Assembly (NCBI GenBank): GCA_012295275.1
Contig: CM022670.1
Coordinates: 11,426,083 to 11,486,082, forward strand
Origin: Chrysomallon squamiferum
Lineage: Eukaryota > Mollusca > Gastropoda > Neomphalida > Peltospiridae
Length of the DNA stretch: 60,000 nucleotides
Reading direction: 5' to 3'
The notes below the pieces were generated by a model. That model saw nothing but the letters and a program-made list of their open reading frames with translations, ran no database searches and was not told where the DNA came from. The position numbers were made by a program, and so were the translations under genes. Positions 23,701-35,667 of this stretch are shown here, one piece after another. Within the stretch, counting starts at the first letter, position 1. Each line of letters opens with the position of its first letter.

Positions 23701-26700
23701 TCCAAACTTTTAACTGAGTTTTTTTAACTCTCTGATACGTCCTTGATTACTGTGGTAAGTGGGAGATGTTTGCGAGAAATAATAATATGTTAATCATATA
23801 TTTAAAAATAAAAATTCTTTGAGTTTTTAAAAAAATTATTCTTTCCAAAGCAGACAAAAATGTAGTTTTTTTGTTTTGTTTGTTTCTCTTCAAGTGATGG
23901 GATTATCAGAGTATTTACAAATTGTCCTGAAAGAATGGCACCTCCTGATGAACAGAAAGCTTTTATAGATGAGGTTGCTGCAACAGAAATACCTGCACAG
24001 ATAGGTGACATCAAAGTGGATGATTTACCTGGTCCTGAAGCACTTGAAAATCCAGGTACACATTTTGAATTAAATTAATTCTTAGTAAAGCTTTTGCATA
24101 AACTAACACAGTAAATACTATAATTATTTTACAGACAACAATTTGTTACTTAGAATCTGCTAGAGGATAAATACATAATGAATGTTATTTGAAATTGTGT
24201 GCTTGTAACAGGTAAAAAGGATGGGCAGACAAAGATGGTGAAGGAAGGTAACAAAGTTCAACTGTATCATTGGGATGCTGCTGAATCGCAGTGGGCTAAA
24301 ATTGGTGACGTTGTTGGTGCATCGGGTGGGACTCAAAAGACATCAGGAAAAACACTTTTTGAAGGACAGGTATGACTCTTCAGATTTGTAGAGTATCACA
24401 TGGAATTTTTACTCTTCCATTTACTTTTTCTTTTTGGTCAGCTTGACTCTAGGTTAAGATGGAGAATAAATTCATTTAAATGCCTTTAAAGAAAGATACC
24501 TTTACATCAAGAATGAATGTTGAAATCATAATTTTTAAGATTATTCTAGACATTAAGAGCTCTGAACTTAATTGTGTGACGTAATCTGTCTGCATTAAAT
24601 AAAGCTAAAATTGAAATAAAATTAGGAAAGATGTTCATTAATAGGTTTATAAATTTAAATAAATATTCTTTTTACAGGAATGTGACTATGTATATTTGAA
24701 AGATAATCCAAATAAAACTGAATTGAGATAAATTATGAGAGATTTACAAATAAATAATGTTATTTTTACAGGAGTATGACTATGTGTTCACGGTGGATAT
24801 CCAAGAGGGGGCTCCACCTCTCAAGTTGCCATTCAATGTTACTGATGACCCCTGGTTCGCTGCACAGAAATTTCTTGAACGCAATGAACTCAGTCAAATG
24901 TTTCTCGATCAGGTTGCCAACTTCATCATTGAAAATACAAAAGATGTAACACTTACCTCAGGCTTTAACTATGCCGATCCACTAACTGGTAATATATATG
25001 TCCTGACATCGTATTGTCACAAAGTATCACTAATATAGTTTTTGTATCCTCATTACAATTTTCTAACAGTCATGAAGATAATACCAATTATATTTTTATT
25101 TTTATATATTTAAAAAAAAAAAACAGAATCTGCTTTCCATATTGTAAAGACAAATGTTTTTGAAAATAGAATCTTCTAATCCCATATTTGTACGACATTT
25201 TCTCAACCAGTTGTGTCTGAAGATTCAGACAAAATTCTGCAGTGTAAATCTCGATTTTTAAAATGCTTGTGAAATTTGTGAAATTATTTTGTTTTAAAAA
25301 TGTAAAAGATTTTAACCATGAAATCTGTATAAGTTTGATTTATATTCTAAAATACTGTGATTGTGTCTCAGGAACTAATCGTTACGTGCCAAGAAGTATA
25401 AACAACACTCCTTTTGAAGGCTCGGACCCTTTCACAGGTTCAGGTAGATACGTCCCCGGCGATGGACAGGCTGGTATTCCCAGTAATCTGGTGGGTGCAG
25501 ATCCATTCACAGGTGATCATTTCATTTTTATTTATTACATTACTTGATTATAATTCACTGACAGGTAATTAATGGCTATAATTATTTTAACTAACATTTT
25601 TTTTTTTTTTGAAATCAAGGATATTTGATAATTATAAAAAAAATCACTAAACTTTAATAGACATTCTGATATTATTATGCTGTGAATTAATATTGGTAAT
25701 AATATTAATTTTAAAAAAGTATTCTTTTTTAATATCTTTTTTTGTGATTTTTTTTTTTTTAATGGTGTTTTTCAGCTTCATTTCTTTATTCACTTTGGGA
25801 CAAAAAAAAACAAACATTAATACAGATCTTTGAAGTTACTTTTAACAAATACTGGGGAAAATCAGTCTAAAATTTATTTCATTTTCAGGTTCAGCAAGTT
25901 ACAAGCCTCTTACAGCAACCAAACAAAATGATTATTTTCCTGTATCAGTATTCCTCACTTTTGACAATGCAGATCCAACAAAAATTATTGGTACGTATTG
26001 GTTTAATATATAAATAATATATCATTTGGAAATGTTTTTATTTGTTGACACTACTGTAGTGATTTTTTACCCGGTCAATTACTTTAACAACACTCACTAT
26101 TCATTCTGAGTATTATTGACTAAACAACTGATTAGAACTGAATTTATCTTTTTAGATAAATTAAAAGAATTCAACAGCAGAAAAGAAGCCTGCTACAAAG
26201 TGGAAGAAAAAAATATTGATAAACTGTTACTACTGATATCAGGAAAATCTACTTCAACAGAATTACTGGGTATACTTCAGAAAATTCTGACATGGCCTCA
26301 AGGTAAGATACTTATTATTCTTAAATATTTAATTTCAAATCAGATTAAGAAAACAACCAGTATTTCTATGCACATTGTAACTAAAATATAGATTTTTGTC
26401 AACTAAGAATTCAATACTTGAAATATGGGAGAATTGATCTCTTCCATGTAATTTTTTTCTAAGATAATGTGGATCCCAGTAGAATGTATTTTTTTACATT
26501 TCTATAGCTTTAATATTTGATGTTTTTTAATTTGAAATTTCTTTAATTTAGATAATTTTTATGCTTGCATTATCTTCAATTTTGTTTCAGATATTTTCCC
26601 GGCTTTAGATATTCTTAGAATCATCATCAAACGACCTGAAGTTTTACAATTTTTTAACAGTCAGTCAGACTTCCTGCCTCAACTGCTCAGATTCACATCT

Positions 26701-27147
26701 CCAGATGGGCCAGTAGCCAACCAGATGCTTTCAATTCGGGTTTTAGCCAACTTGTTCAGCCAGCCAGGGGGTCTGAATCTTGTCTACAGCAACAAATCCA
26801 ACGTTTTATCTGCTGTACTAGAATGCAAGATGTCAACAAACTCTAAAGTTCACATTGCTATAGCAACAGTTTTGTTAAACTTTGCTATAGCTGTAAGGAG
26901 TAGAGGTGACACAGATGACAAATCTGAATGTCTGAAAGCAGCTGAAACTTTGCTGAATGTACACCAAGATTCAGAAGCAGTATTTAGGACACTTGTTTCT
27001 GTGGGAACAATTATTTACAAGGATGATGAATCCATTGCTATTGCCCTGTCTCTTGATTTTAATAACCTAGTTTCAAAATTTAAATCTGTGACAGAAACCT
27101 CAAAACTGGCTGCATGTGCAAAACAGATTTGTGATATATTAAAATGA
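20784..27147 (+). CDS. PLAA: Phospholipase A2-activating protein (12 exons)
   Basis: Exons are 20784-20923, 21665-21858, 22105-22206, 22677-22796, 23176-23479, 23895-24055, 24212-24369, 24772-24988, 25372-25512, 25889-25990, 26156-26302 and 26591-27147. All are GT/AG with matching phases, and the product is 780 aa (human about 795). Residues 1-~305 are WD40 repeats, with units such as [11 protein letters not shown]...[33 protein letters not shown] and [11 protein letters not shown]. Residues ~394-460 are the ubiquitin-binding PFU domain ([22 protein letters not shown]). Residues ~513-780 are the PUL domain that binds p97/VCP. PLAA is the animal counterpart of yeast Doa1/Ufd3 and works with p97 in ubiquitin-dependent sorting and turnover. 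The Kozak-like context ACAATGG supports the start. Introns 3 and 7 carry duplicated splice-acceptor-like sequence. Confidence 0.97.
21257..21292. repeat. Interstitial telomere-type repeat
   Basis: CCTAACCC is repeated about four times, followed by degenerate CCTAACCTAACC, in PLAA intron 1. It equals (TTAGGG)n on the minus strand, the usual animal telomere motif. Confidence 0.9.
22310..22676 (+). repeat. Degenerate ~70-bp tandem copies of a splice-acceptor-like segment in PLAA intron 3
   Basis: About five diverged copies start near 22314, 22401, 22471, 22541 and 22615. Each has an ACTGTnCTAA/TACTAAC-like start (branch-point-like), a CAG(C/G)-rich middle and a long T or TTTTTC tract. Three end in TTCAGG (22531, 22604 and the real acceptor at 22676). 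The last copy supplies the exon 4 acceptor. Confidence 0.6.
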
Positions 27148-27741
27148 TCTGGATCAAACATGAAAGTAGTATTCACTGAAAATTATCTTTTACACATAAT
27201 TTATCAGAGCTTGATATCGAAGGATTAGTGCCTGAAGATGTTATTTGACATAGCTATCTAAAATAGTAATGTAATGTAATTAGCAGCTTAATTGTTACAG
27301 TTATCTTTTAACATCACTTCAAGTATACTTCTTTGTACTGTGTTGTTATGATGAAATATTGTGTATCATCAAAATATAATAGCTACAATATGTTGTGAAA
27401 TTTTACAAATCATTCTATATCCTGGCACTAAACCTTCGATATATATATAATTTTTTCTTCTTTTTTTGTTTGTTTGTTGTGAATTTTTTGTCATTGTATG
27501 TTTAATGATATTTATTTTATGTAATTTACCAAGTGAATAATTAAATCAAACTGTTTTGAAACTCATAATTTATATGGAGATGATTCATTAAATGTAGCCA
27601 ATCAGTACATTCTTCAGAAATTCTGCTGAATTCTGAAATATTGATGGTTACCTTAAACTGATGTCAGTTTTATTGTTCTTAAAAGTGAATTCAGAATATT
27701 GTTATGGAAAATACATTTAAGAGCACAATGCAGAATATAAA
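27148..27741. other. Convergent 3' region between PLAA and ALG6
   Basis: The stops of PLAA (plus) and ALG6 (minus) are 594 bp apart. The stretch is AT-rich and should hold both 3' UTRs. A minus-strand TTTATT (AATAAA on the transcript) near 27668 could be the ALG6 polyadenylation signal. No separate gene is seen. Confidence 0.6.
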
Positions 27742-30700
27742 TTATTTTATTTTCTTTGAAGATATCTTTTTTGGATTTTGTACAGTTAATTGTTTGTCAG
27801 ATGTTTGAAAGAACTGCAGATAGTGGAAGTACAATAAGAACAGAACAAAATGGGCACAGGAAAACACTGATATGAACACTGGAAACAGATCAGGAAGATG
27901 TGATGGAGGTTTAGAAAATCTGATGATAGCACTTAATACGATCATTCCCAGTAATGATGCAGAGTACTGAAAGTAAAATACACACTTATAAGAATATGAG
28001 ACATTATTTTGAAATAAGAAATAAACAGATTTATAAGAATCACTTAGACTTTGCCAAGTACTGAAAGTACAACATAGTTATAGAAATACATGTTTTCAGA
28101 TTTTGAAATAAAAATAGTTTTTATAAATTTTATTTAACCTGTTAAGTAAAAAATTAATATAATGTCTAATAAAACATAAGTAAATGTTTTCAGATTTTAA
28201 TTATATTATTTTGAAACAAAATTGTTTTATGTAAATTTATTTAATGTGCTAAGAAAATATTAACAAAAACTGTCTTTTCTATTGAAATCATTCTTCATGG
28301 AGACAAACGATTTCTTTTAACTAGAGATGTTATAAAAATATGTAACTGCTTTCATTACAGTATTTACTTACAACAAATTTTAATGCAATTGGAAGTGAGG
28401 AATAATCTTGTTTTCTTGTTGACTGTTTCATAATCATGTTCACTATGATGAAGTAAAGACAGGACAGATTAACATAAGGACTGAACAGACCATCTTTTAT
28501 TAACAGTGGCACCATGCTGAAATATCAAAAAATTATAACCATTAAATAAATTTAGAGCAGAATTTTCTTACAATTTACTTTAAATAATTCATTTGTAAGA
28601 AGGCCTTAAACATACATGATTTTCATCTACAGAAAAATTATAGTTTGATAAAATCAGTAACAGAAGGTTAATTCAGGTAACCAGATTTTACACACTGATT
28701 GCACACAAGATTCAAATAAAATAACTATCAACTTATGTGATGAATAATCAGGTGGATTTTGATTTATTTGGCAAAGTCCCATTTTAAAGACATGGGATTA
28801 GTAAAATTATCAAACTGGAATGAATTAAACATTATAGAGAAACATCATCTTGCACATTTGTTCCACAAAAGTTGTTTTTGTTTAGTAGACTTTTTGACAT
28901 AAAGACAAGTTACTTTCAGAATATTTTCTTTAAAATTATTATACAGTATTGTTTAAAATATTTAAGATACTTTAATTTTAACATAATTATGCTTTTAGTT
29001 ACTGTCCAAATATTCTTAAACTCATAAACAAATGTAGCTTTTACCTAAATGTAGAAATGAGCAGGAAGTAGACACTACTGAACTGATGATCTGGAAAAAT
29101 GGCCATAACTGGTCTGAAAAAGGATTTAATTTTATATCATATATGTATATATTTTTTATTATTTACTACTAAAATATTTGGATGAAATGAGAAAAATAGT
29201 TTTTAATACATCCAAGTTATTATGATTGGTTTTGTTAAGGTATCCATGTGATTAAGATTTAGATAATAACAAAGAATGATAGTAAAACTACCATTTTGTT
29301 CCTCTGTGATATAAGATGAAAAACATTCTTCATAAAATGTGAAATTTTAAAGAGAAAGCTATATACAGATTAAATCTAAATTTGTACCACTGTTTTCAAA
29401 TTACAATTGTTCATTATGTAGATCTTAACATGATTGTAACAAGCAGTTCACTTACAATGCCGCCAGTAATATGGACTTTTCATGTACTTGAAATGAGAAG
29501 AGAAAAAACACTAGAGATGAATTTACCTGCAATGAATAAAAATGGACGCTCATAATAATGTTAAATCTATATATTGTGATTGTTGTGTCAGTAATAATAT
29601 TTAATGACATTAGCTTGAAGAAATTTACAAAAGTAATTCACATTTGTTTATAAAACTGATACATTTAATTTTCTCACCAAAGCTAATTTGAAGTTTTCAA
29701 CTGTTGGCTTTACTAGCAGATGTATTGATGATGGCAATATAAAGACAACTGTTGATCCCAAACTGAAATAAGAGAGCATACAAGTAAATTAAAAAACAAC
29801 CAAGACCCAGTAAAAACTAAAATTACAACTAGAAAACAGAATTAGATTGGTGAAAGTAGGTAGGTTAATTTTTCAAACTGATAGTTTTTTCTAGATTTTG
29901 TTTCAGTTCTAGCTTTTGAAATTTATAATAAAGAATCACTCCATGTCATATCTATCACATTTGAGTTGACCTCTGGTCTCACTGAAATTTAAACACTGAC
30001 TAGTGTTCCATGCAGGGTATCACTCACCATAAATAGACTAGTTTATCAAAAGATAACAGCTGCTTTAGTTTTATTATCACTGATAGACTGCACCATACAT
30101 TTGCAACTTTGTCCTGAAACAGTACATAAATAAAACACATCAGTTTAAAACAAGAAAAAAAATCTTTGGTTTTGGAAATACAAAATAAAACTGAAAAAGG
30201 GGATGAGAACAATGAATTTAAAAAAGTAAAGAATCTTTAAAATACTCTTGACATTATTTTAATGAATAAAAACTAATGTAATTTAAAAAATGTTAATTAG
30301 TTTTTCATTCCAATATTAATAAAAGTTATCTTAATGAGTTCATCATTTGTAACCACTAATCAAATTGTAATAAAAAGCCTTTGTTTAAATGTATATAAAC
30401 CTTAGTCTGTTATGGTTATTTTCTGACCTCATAAAGACCACGTCCAAATGGAAACAGGCGTTTGACCACAGAAAGTGCTGTATCCAAATCTTGCAGGAAT
30501 GGCAGCCAGCAAATTCCAAAAGTAATGATGACAACCAGTGCCAGCATCAGAAATTTTAAGTAACTGAAATGACAAATTTTATTCATATAAAAATTTGATT
30601 CCTTCAATGAGAATCTGAATAAACATATTTGATACCAAAAAATATTAGGGCAAAATAAATCACATTTTTGCTGAAACAAATAAACAGTTGTTATAAATTT

Positions 30701-31628
30701 TCAGAAGTAAAAAATATAAAGGTGGCCTAAATTAGATTTTTTATTTATTTAGATTTTTTATTTGCTTGTAATAAGCAAAAAGATGTGATTTGTACCATTA
30801 AAAAAAATAAAATTATTTATTATAATTTTTCAATTTTCCTGCCCATACTTTTGTTGCAGAATTTGTAACAATATAAAAAAACGAACCCTTTGGTAGGATT
30901 GCTTCTAAAACAGGATCCAAGCAAGTAGCAGAAAAAAGGTAATGCATGATAAAGTTCCATCTGCTTGTAATTGAGAGCAAGGCAAAAGAAAATGGCTGCA
31001 AGCAGATCCTGGTTCTTGCTGATAAATGTAATTCCAATTAATGCAGCTCCAAGACTAACACCATTGTATCTGATCAGTTAAGGAAATTAATATATTACAC
31101 TGCATAAACTGCATACTATAGTGACTGACTAAATTACAATAATATGGCAGTTATATGAAGCAATTTCTAGAGGATCTGAAACCGAGTTCAAGTCAATTAT
31201 TGACATTCAGGTATTTAAATCTGTCATTGTAATTAACAAGTATTACTTCTTATTTTTTTTAAAACAAATGCTGAATGAAAAATGGTCTTGTTTCTTTTCT
31301 TTTGTTTTTAACTTCATGTTATTTATTTCACTTGATATTCTTCTGTTGGTGACAAGGGATACTGAAAATGTCCATGATCAATTAAGATCAATCCTGGATA
31401 GAGCAGCATTGTCAGCATACCTCCCAGCTGAAACACAACATAAAATTACAAAGAGTCAGCTATTTGTAATGTTCCTAAAGAAATTTTTTTTTTTAAAACC
31501 CACCAAATATAGTATTAAATGTGTTTTACATTACTATCAGGTTACAGAATAAAACTATTTTGATTCCCATGTAGAGAAAAATGATGGAAAAATTAATTTA
31601 TAAAAAAACAAAAATAAAAACAACAACA

Positions 31629-31676
<48 letters not shown>

Positions 31677-34366
31677 TAATAAAAATAACAACAATAATAA
31701 TCCACATATAAAGTTACATAATTACAATACTGATGTCATTAAATAGTATCTTAAAGGCAAGATTTTGTGGAATAAAATACTTCTTTTTTTTAAAAGGGAT
31801 ACATTTGTGAGTAAAACTTTTACCTTTTCTGTTGCTTGCAATTTCCACTGAGATAAATAATAAAATAAAACAGCAGGTATGAAAACCATGAGATCAGCAA
31901 CTATCACTGAAAATGAAAACAGAAACTAAACATTACACATATATCAATATCAATAATCATAAAAAATAATTTTAAAAATTTGAAAATTTTAAATCTTGTG
32001 TGTAAGATATTATAATGATCCAAACACTGGAAATGTGGTTAAAAACTGTAATACTAATAGAACCATTTTATATCCACATTCAGCATAAAAATAAATAAAC
32101 AATAATTAAAAGTCTATTCTTACAGGAAATACATTATGATCAGTTTGCAAAAGAAAATAGGAATTAATAAAACAGGGGAGTAATGACTCAAATGAAAGAA
32201 GATATTGTAAAAATATTTACTAAAAATATGTTATTATATAAACGTATAAAAAAAAGTTATTTTACCTGAGTATCTCATGAATAATTTGTGTGTTTCACTC
32301 TCAAAACCTCGAGACTGTTTTAAAGCCACCCAATCAGGATTAATGTACCTCGATCTAGAATGAAAACAAAATCTTTACAGTACTGAAATTTCTGTTTTAC
32401 TGTAAACTTTGAAAATCAAAATGTAACAATACTTGGGGATGGGGTAACTGACTACCTTTTGACCTGTTTCAACATTTTATATACAATATAAATGAACTAA
32501 ATAAGTACATCAAAGTTTTAATACAATAATAAATAAATTAGAAAAATAATAAAACAAAATAAAACACACACATATATATATATATATATATAATTTTGAC
32601 CTTTTCTCAAAAGGTGTAATATGGAAATGTTATCATGTTTGCTATCCAATCATTAATTTCAGAAATGTCCGATAGGTTTTAGAAGATACTGCTAAATGAT
32701 CACAAAACAGATATATATTCAGAGAAAAAAAAAAATCTTCTGTTTGATTTGTGTGTGTATTGTAGTAAATTCAATACAGCTGTTAATAGATAGACCTATA
32801 CTTACATCAATCCATAAATATAACTGTGAAAGGCAGTCAAAGGTGGGTAATCAAGACCCCAGTACAGCAAATCATTGTCTGTTGTGTTTTTGTACCTATG
32901 AAAATACAAATATGGAAATGTATTTTCAACTGCTTTAATATTAATATAGTTATAAAATGAGTGATTTCTTTGTAATATTCCATGTACTTGCAAACAGTTT
33001 ACATTTTAATATGATTTAATACAAATAATGTAACAAATATATATACTGTGTAACTGAGATTTACATATTACACAGGCTGAATTGAAGATCAAGAAACTAT
33101 TTTCCATTTTCATTTTTTGACTGTAAAATGTAATATTATCTTCACTATAAAAATGATAAAAAATAACTTGACTCCAGAAATGTTATTTTTGACAGTGTCA
33201 TTCATGCTATTTTGGATGTATTGAATTATATTTTGATGATATTCAGTTCAAGACCAATTTTACCATTTGAATGTTTTTGGTTGACAGGTTATTAACTGAA
33301 ACACTGCAAGTGTGTAAACATGCATTACAGATGTAACAGGCTGACACAGATTATAAATACTGGATAGTATGAAGATGTCAAAGATATTTTAAAAAGCATC
33401 AAGTTCATGCAAAAATAAGCTTGTGCCGTGATATAATGGACAACTTACAACTTAGATACTTTTATATTTGTGATAATACTCATATAATAAACTAAAAATG
33501 TGAGCATAAAAAGAATTAGCAAAACATAATCACAACTTTACAGGACTGATCTATGTACCTACCAGTCAGATGCTGGCAAATTAACTGTAATTTCCATCCA
33601 GTGTCTTTGTGCTTCATAATCACCAAACATAGGACCCTTAGCCTCACCTAAAGTAATAAAAATACACAGAGAATAAAATGTATGTAAAACTGTTTGCAGT
33701 AAATATAAATAATCTAAATATATTGTAAATTATATCTACTTCTAAGTAAATTTCTTACTTGTATCTGAGCAACACCAGTCTTTACCACTTGATTTGTGAT
33801 ACGACACTTTGAAAAGAAATGTAAAGGACAGCTGACATAAGGAACATAGTGCATTTCTTTTGTAGTTTGTGTCGGATAGGAATTTTACATTTGTGTATAC
33901 AGATATTATGACAAATAGGCACACAGAAAGCAGTTTAGTGCTTTGCATTCAACTCGTCTGATATCATGCCATATTATATAAGACTTTGTTTCCTTGATGA
34001 TGATATTTCAATACACTGTCAAAAGAGAATGTGAAATATATATCGCCTACATTTTAATAATATAAATAACATATGTCATATGGGTACAAAGAATAGTATT
34101 TCATTCGATAATGTTAACACGAAGTACATATCCTGTATAATGTTACTTTCGCGCATAAAATAGATGTTTTTCTCCTAATACTTATTCTGAAACAAAAATT
34201 ACATGAACGTACGAACTCCTTCCTAAATTATAAAAACACTCGCAGCACAGCATAGGCATGTGGGAGATACCTTTATCTTATTATACTTACCAGAATAACT
34301 GTATAAAGCAACACACCACCGAAGTAAAAGAGAAACAGATGCTACAAGACAGAACTTTGTAAACAT
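27742..34366 (-). CDS. ALG6: Dolichyl-P-Glc:Man9GlcNAc2-PP-dolichol alpha-1,3-glucosyltransferase (14 exons)
   Basis: Exons are 34366-34291, 33647-33563, 32895-32806, 32354-32266, 31906-31824, 31427-31363, 31069-30887, 30563-30428, 30113-30028, 29762-29678, 29526-29456, 29113-29045, 28516-28372 and 27966-27742. Phases agree throughout, giving 495 aa (human 507). ALG6 is an ER multi-pass membrane enzyme (GT57) that adds the first glucose to the lipid-linked N-glycan precursor. Family hallmarks: [15 protein letters not shown] (Asp35 lies in the luminal loop thought to hold the catalytic Asp), [85 protein letters not shown] and [14 protein letters not shown]. The C-terminus [17 protein letters not shown] also fits ALG6. 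[10 protein letters not shown] and EDKVANVWC separate it from ALG8. The exon 7 donor (GTTCGT at 30886-30881) is weak but is the choice that keeps frame. The start is the first ATG before the GTAAGT donor. Confidence 0.95.
31628..31690. repeat. (AAT)n microsatellite
   Basis: AAT/TAA repeat of about 60 bp in the ALG6 intron between exons 5 and 6. Confidence 0.9.
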
Positions 34367-34711
34367 GATAAGTCAAAACCTAATTATCTATTACACGAAC
34401 ATGGAATCTGATGCACGGTTCTTTAGTAGTAATTGTGGGAGAAAGAGAAAGTGGGGTTATGTTACTTTCAAACGAAAAAGAGTTCCATTTATACACTAAC
34501 GTCACTATTTTATTTTTGCCGGAAATTGACAGTACCGATGATAGGAACGTAGTAAACAAAACATAATTATATTCACATTCGATCATTAAAGTGTAATGCT
34601 TGTTTCTGTAGTCAGTACCAAAAACAGTAAGTCGAATGGCTGAGAATATTCAGTATAGTCTAAGCTCTATAGAACTTTTATTTATTAACAGTAATTTTTT
34701 TTTTTTTTTAT
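34367..34711. promoter_or_regulatory. Upstream region of ALG6
   Basis: About 345 bp separate the ALG6 start from the tandem repeats. It is slightly less AT-rich than the flanks and is the presumed promoter. No specific motif is claimed. Confidence 0.35.
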
Positions 34712-35130
34712 GTTTTAACTGTAGTGTAACTAAACAGTTTAATTTAGTTTCAAACTGTTCACAGAGGAGGACACATTGATAGGTTTTCATTCCTTATTTA
34801 GAAACATTGAAATAAACGGTAATCACACAGTTTTAACTATAGTGTAAGCTAAATAAAGTCAAAACTGTTTACATAGGATGATAGGTTTTCATTCCTTATT
34901 TAGAAAACGTCAACTAAATAGTAATCACAGTTTTAATTGTAGGTTTTCATTCCTTATTTAGAAAACGTCAACTAAATAGTAATCACAGTTTTAATTGTAG
35001 TGTAAGCCAAACTAGTAAACAGCTTTAAAACTGTCCACGAAGGGTTTTCATTCTTTATTTAGAAAATTTGAAATAAATGGTAATCACATAGTTTTAACTA
35101 TAGCGCAAGCTGAACAGCTTTTAAACTTCA
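34712..35130. repeat. Tandem repeat of ~60-120 bp units, about four to five copies
   Basis: Each unit begins TTTTAA(C/T)(T/A)(G/A)TAGTGTAAG-like sequence. It continues through AAACTGTTCAC-like sequence and GGTTTTCATTCCTTATTTAGAAA, and ends with GTAATCACA(C/T)AG. Units start near 34712, 34831, 34934, 34992 and 35091. The third is shortened by an internal deletion to about 58 bp, and part of it is an exact copy of its neighbour. The last is partial. Confidence 0.85.
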
Positions 35131-35149
35131 CAAATTTGTCAACAAGCCG

Positions 35150-35665
35150 GTTTTATGTGGTTAAAAGAGTTAACTAATGGCTTGTCAAATTCTTCAATTT
35201 TTAAATAAATAAATAAAAAGAGTAAAAAGTAAATAAATATAAATAAAATAAAATAAAGGCAATATAACGTTAAACACACCTGAAAAATAGAAGAAATGTT
35301 TTAAATTATATTAGATAAAATAATGTTGAATTTTTTTTTACTTCAAATGAGGGCAATCTATGTTCAATATTTTCTGTGAAAAGCCCACATATTAAATACA
35401 AAATTGATTAGTTTTTTTCCCAATTTTTAATAATATACTTTCAGGCCAATTTAAAATCAAAATCAGTTTTAACATATGTTTTATGATTTAAATTAATATT
35501 TTTTATTTTATCAGTATTCAATTTTCATGAAATTTTAATGATGTATGTTTTTAGAAAAGCTTTTCGTTTAATAACGTTTAACAAAATTTGTAAGTAGACA
35601 TATTGGCAATAGTACATATTTACATTTCTAATGGATAAAGGCTTTCAAGACACTTTTGAATTGAA
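35150..35665. other. AT-rich spacer before the satellite array
   Basis: No exon or repeat family is recognised apart from AAAT-rich stretches (about 35200-35260). Confidence 0.5.
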
Positions 35666-35667
35666 AA

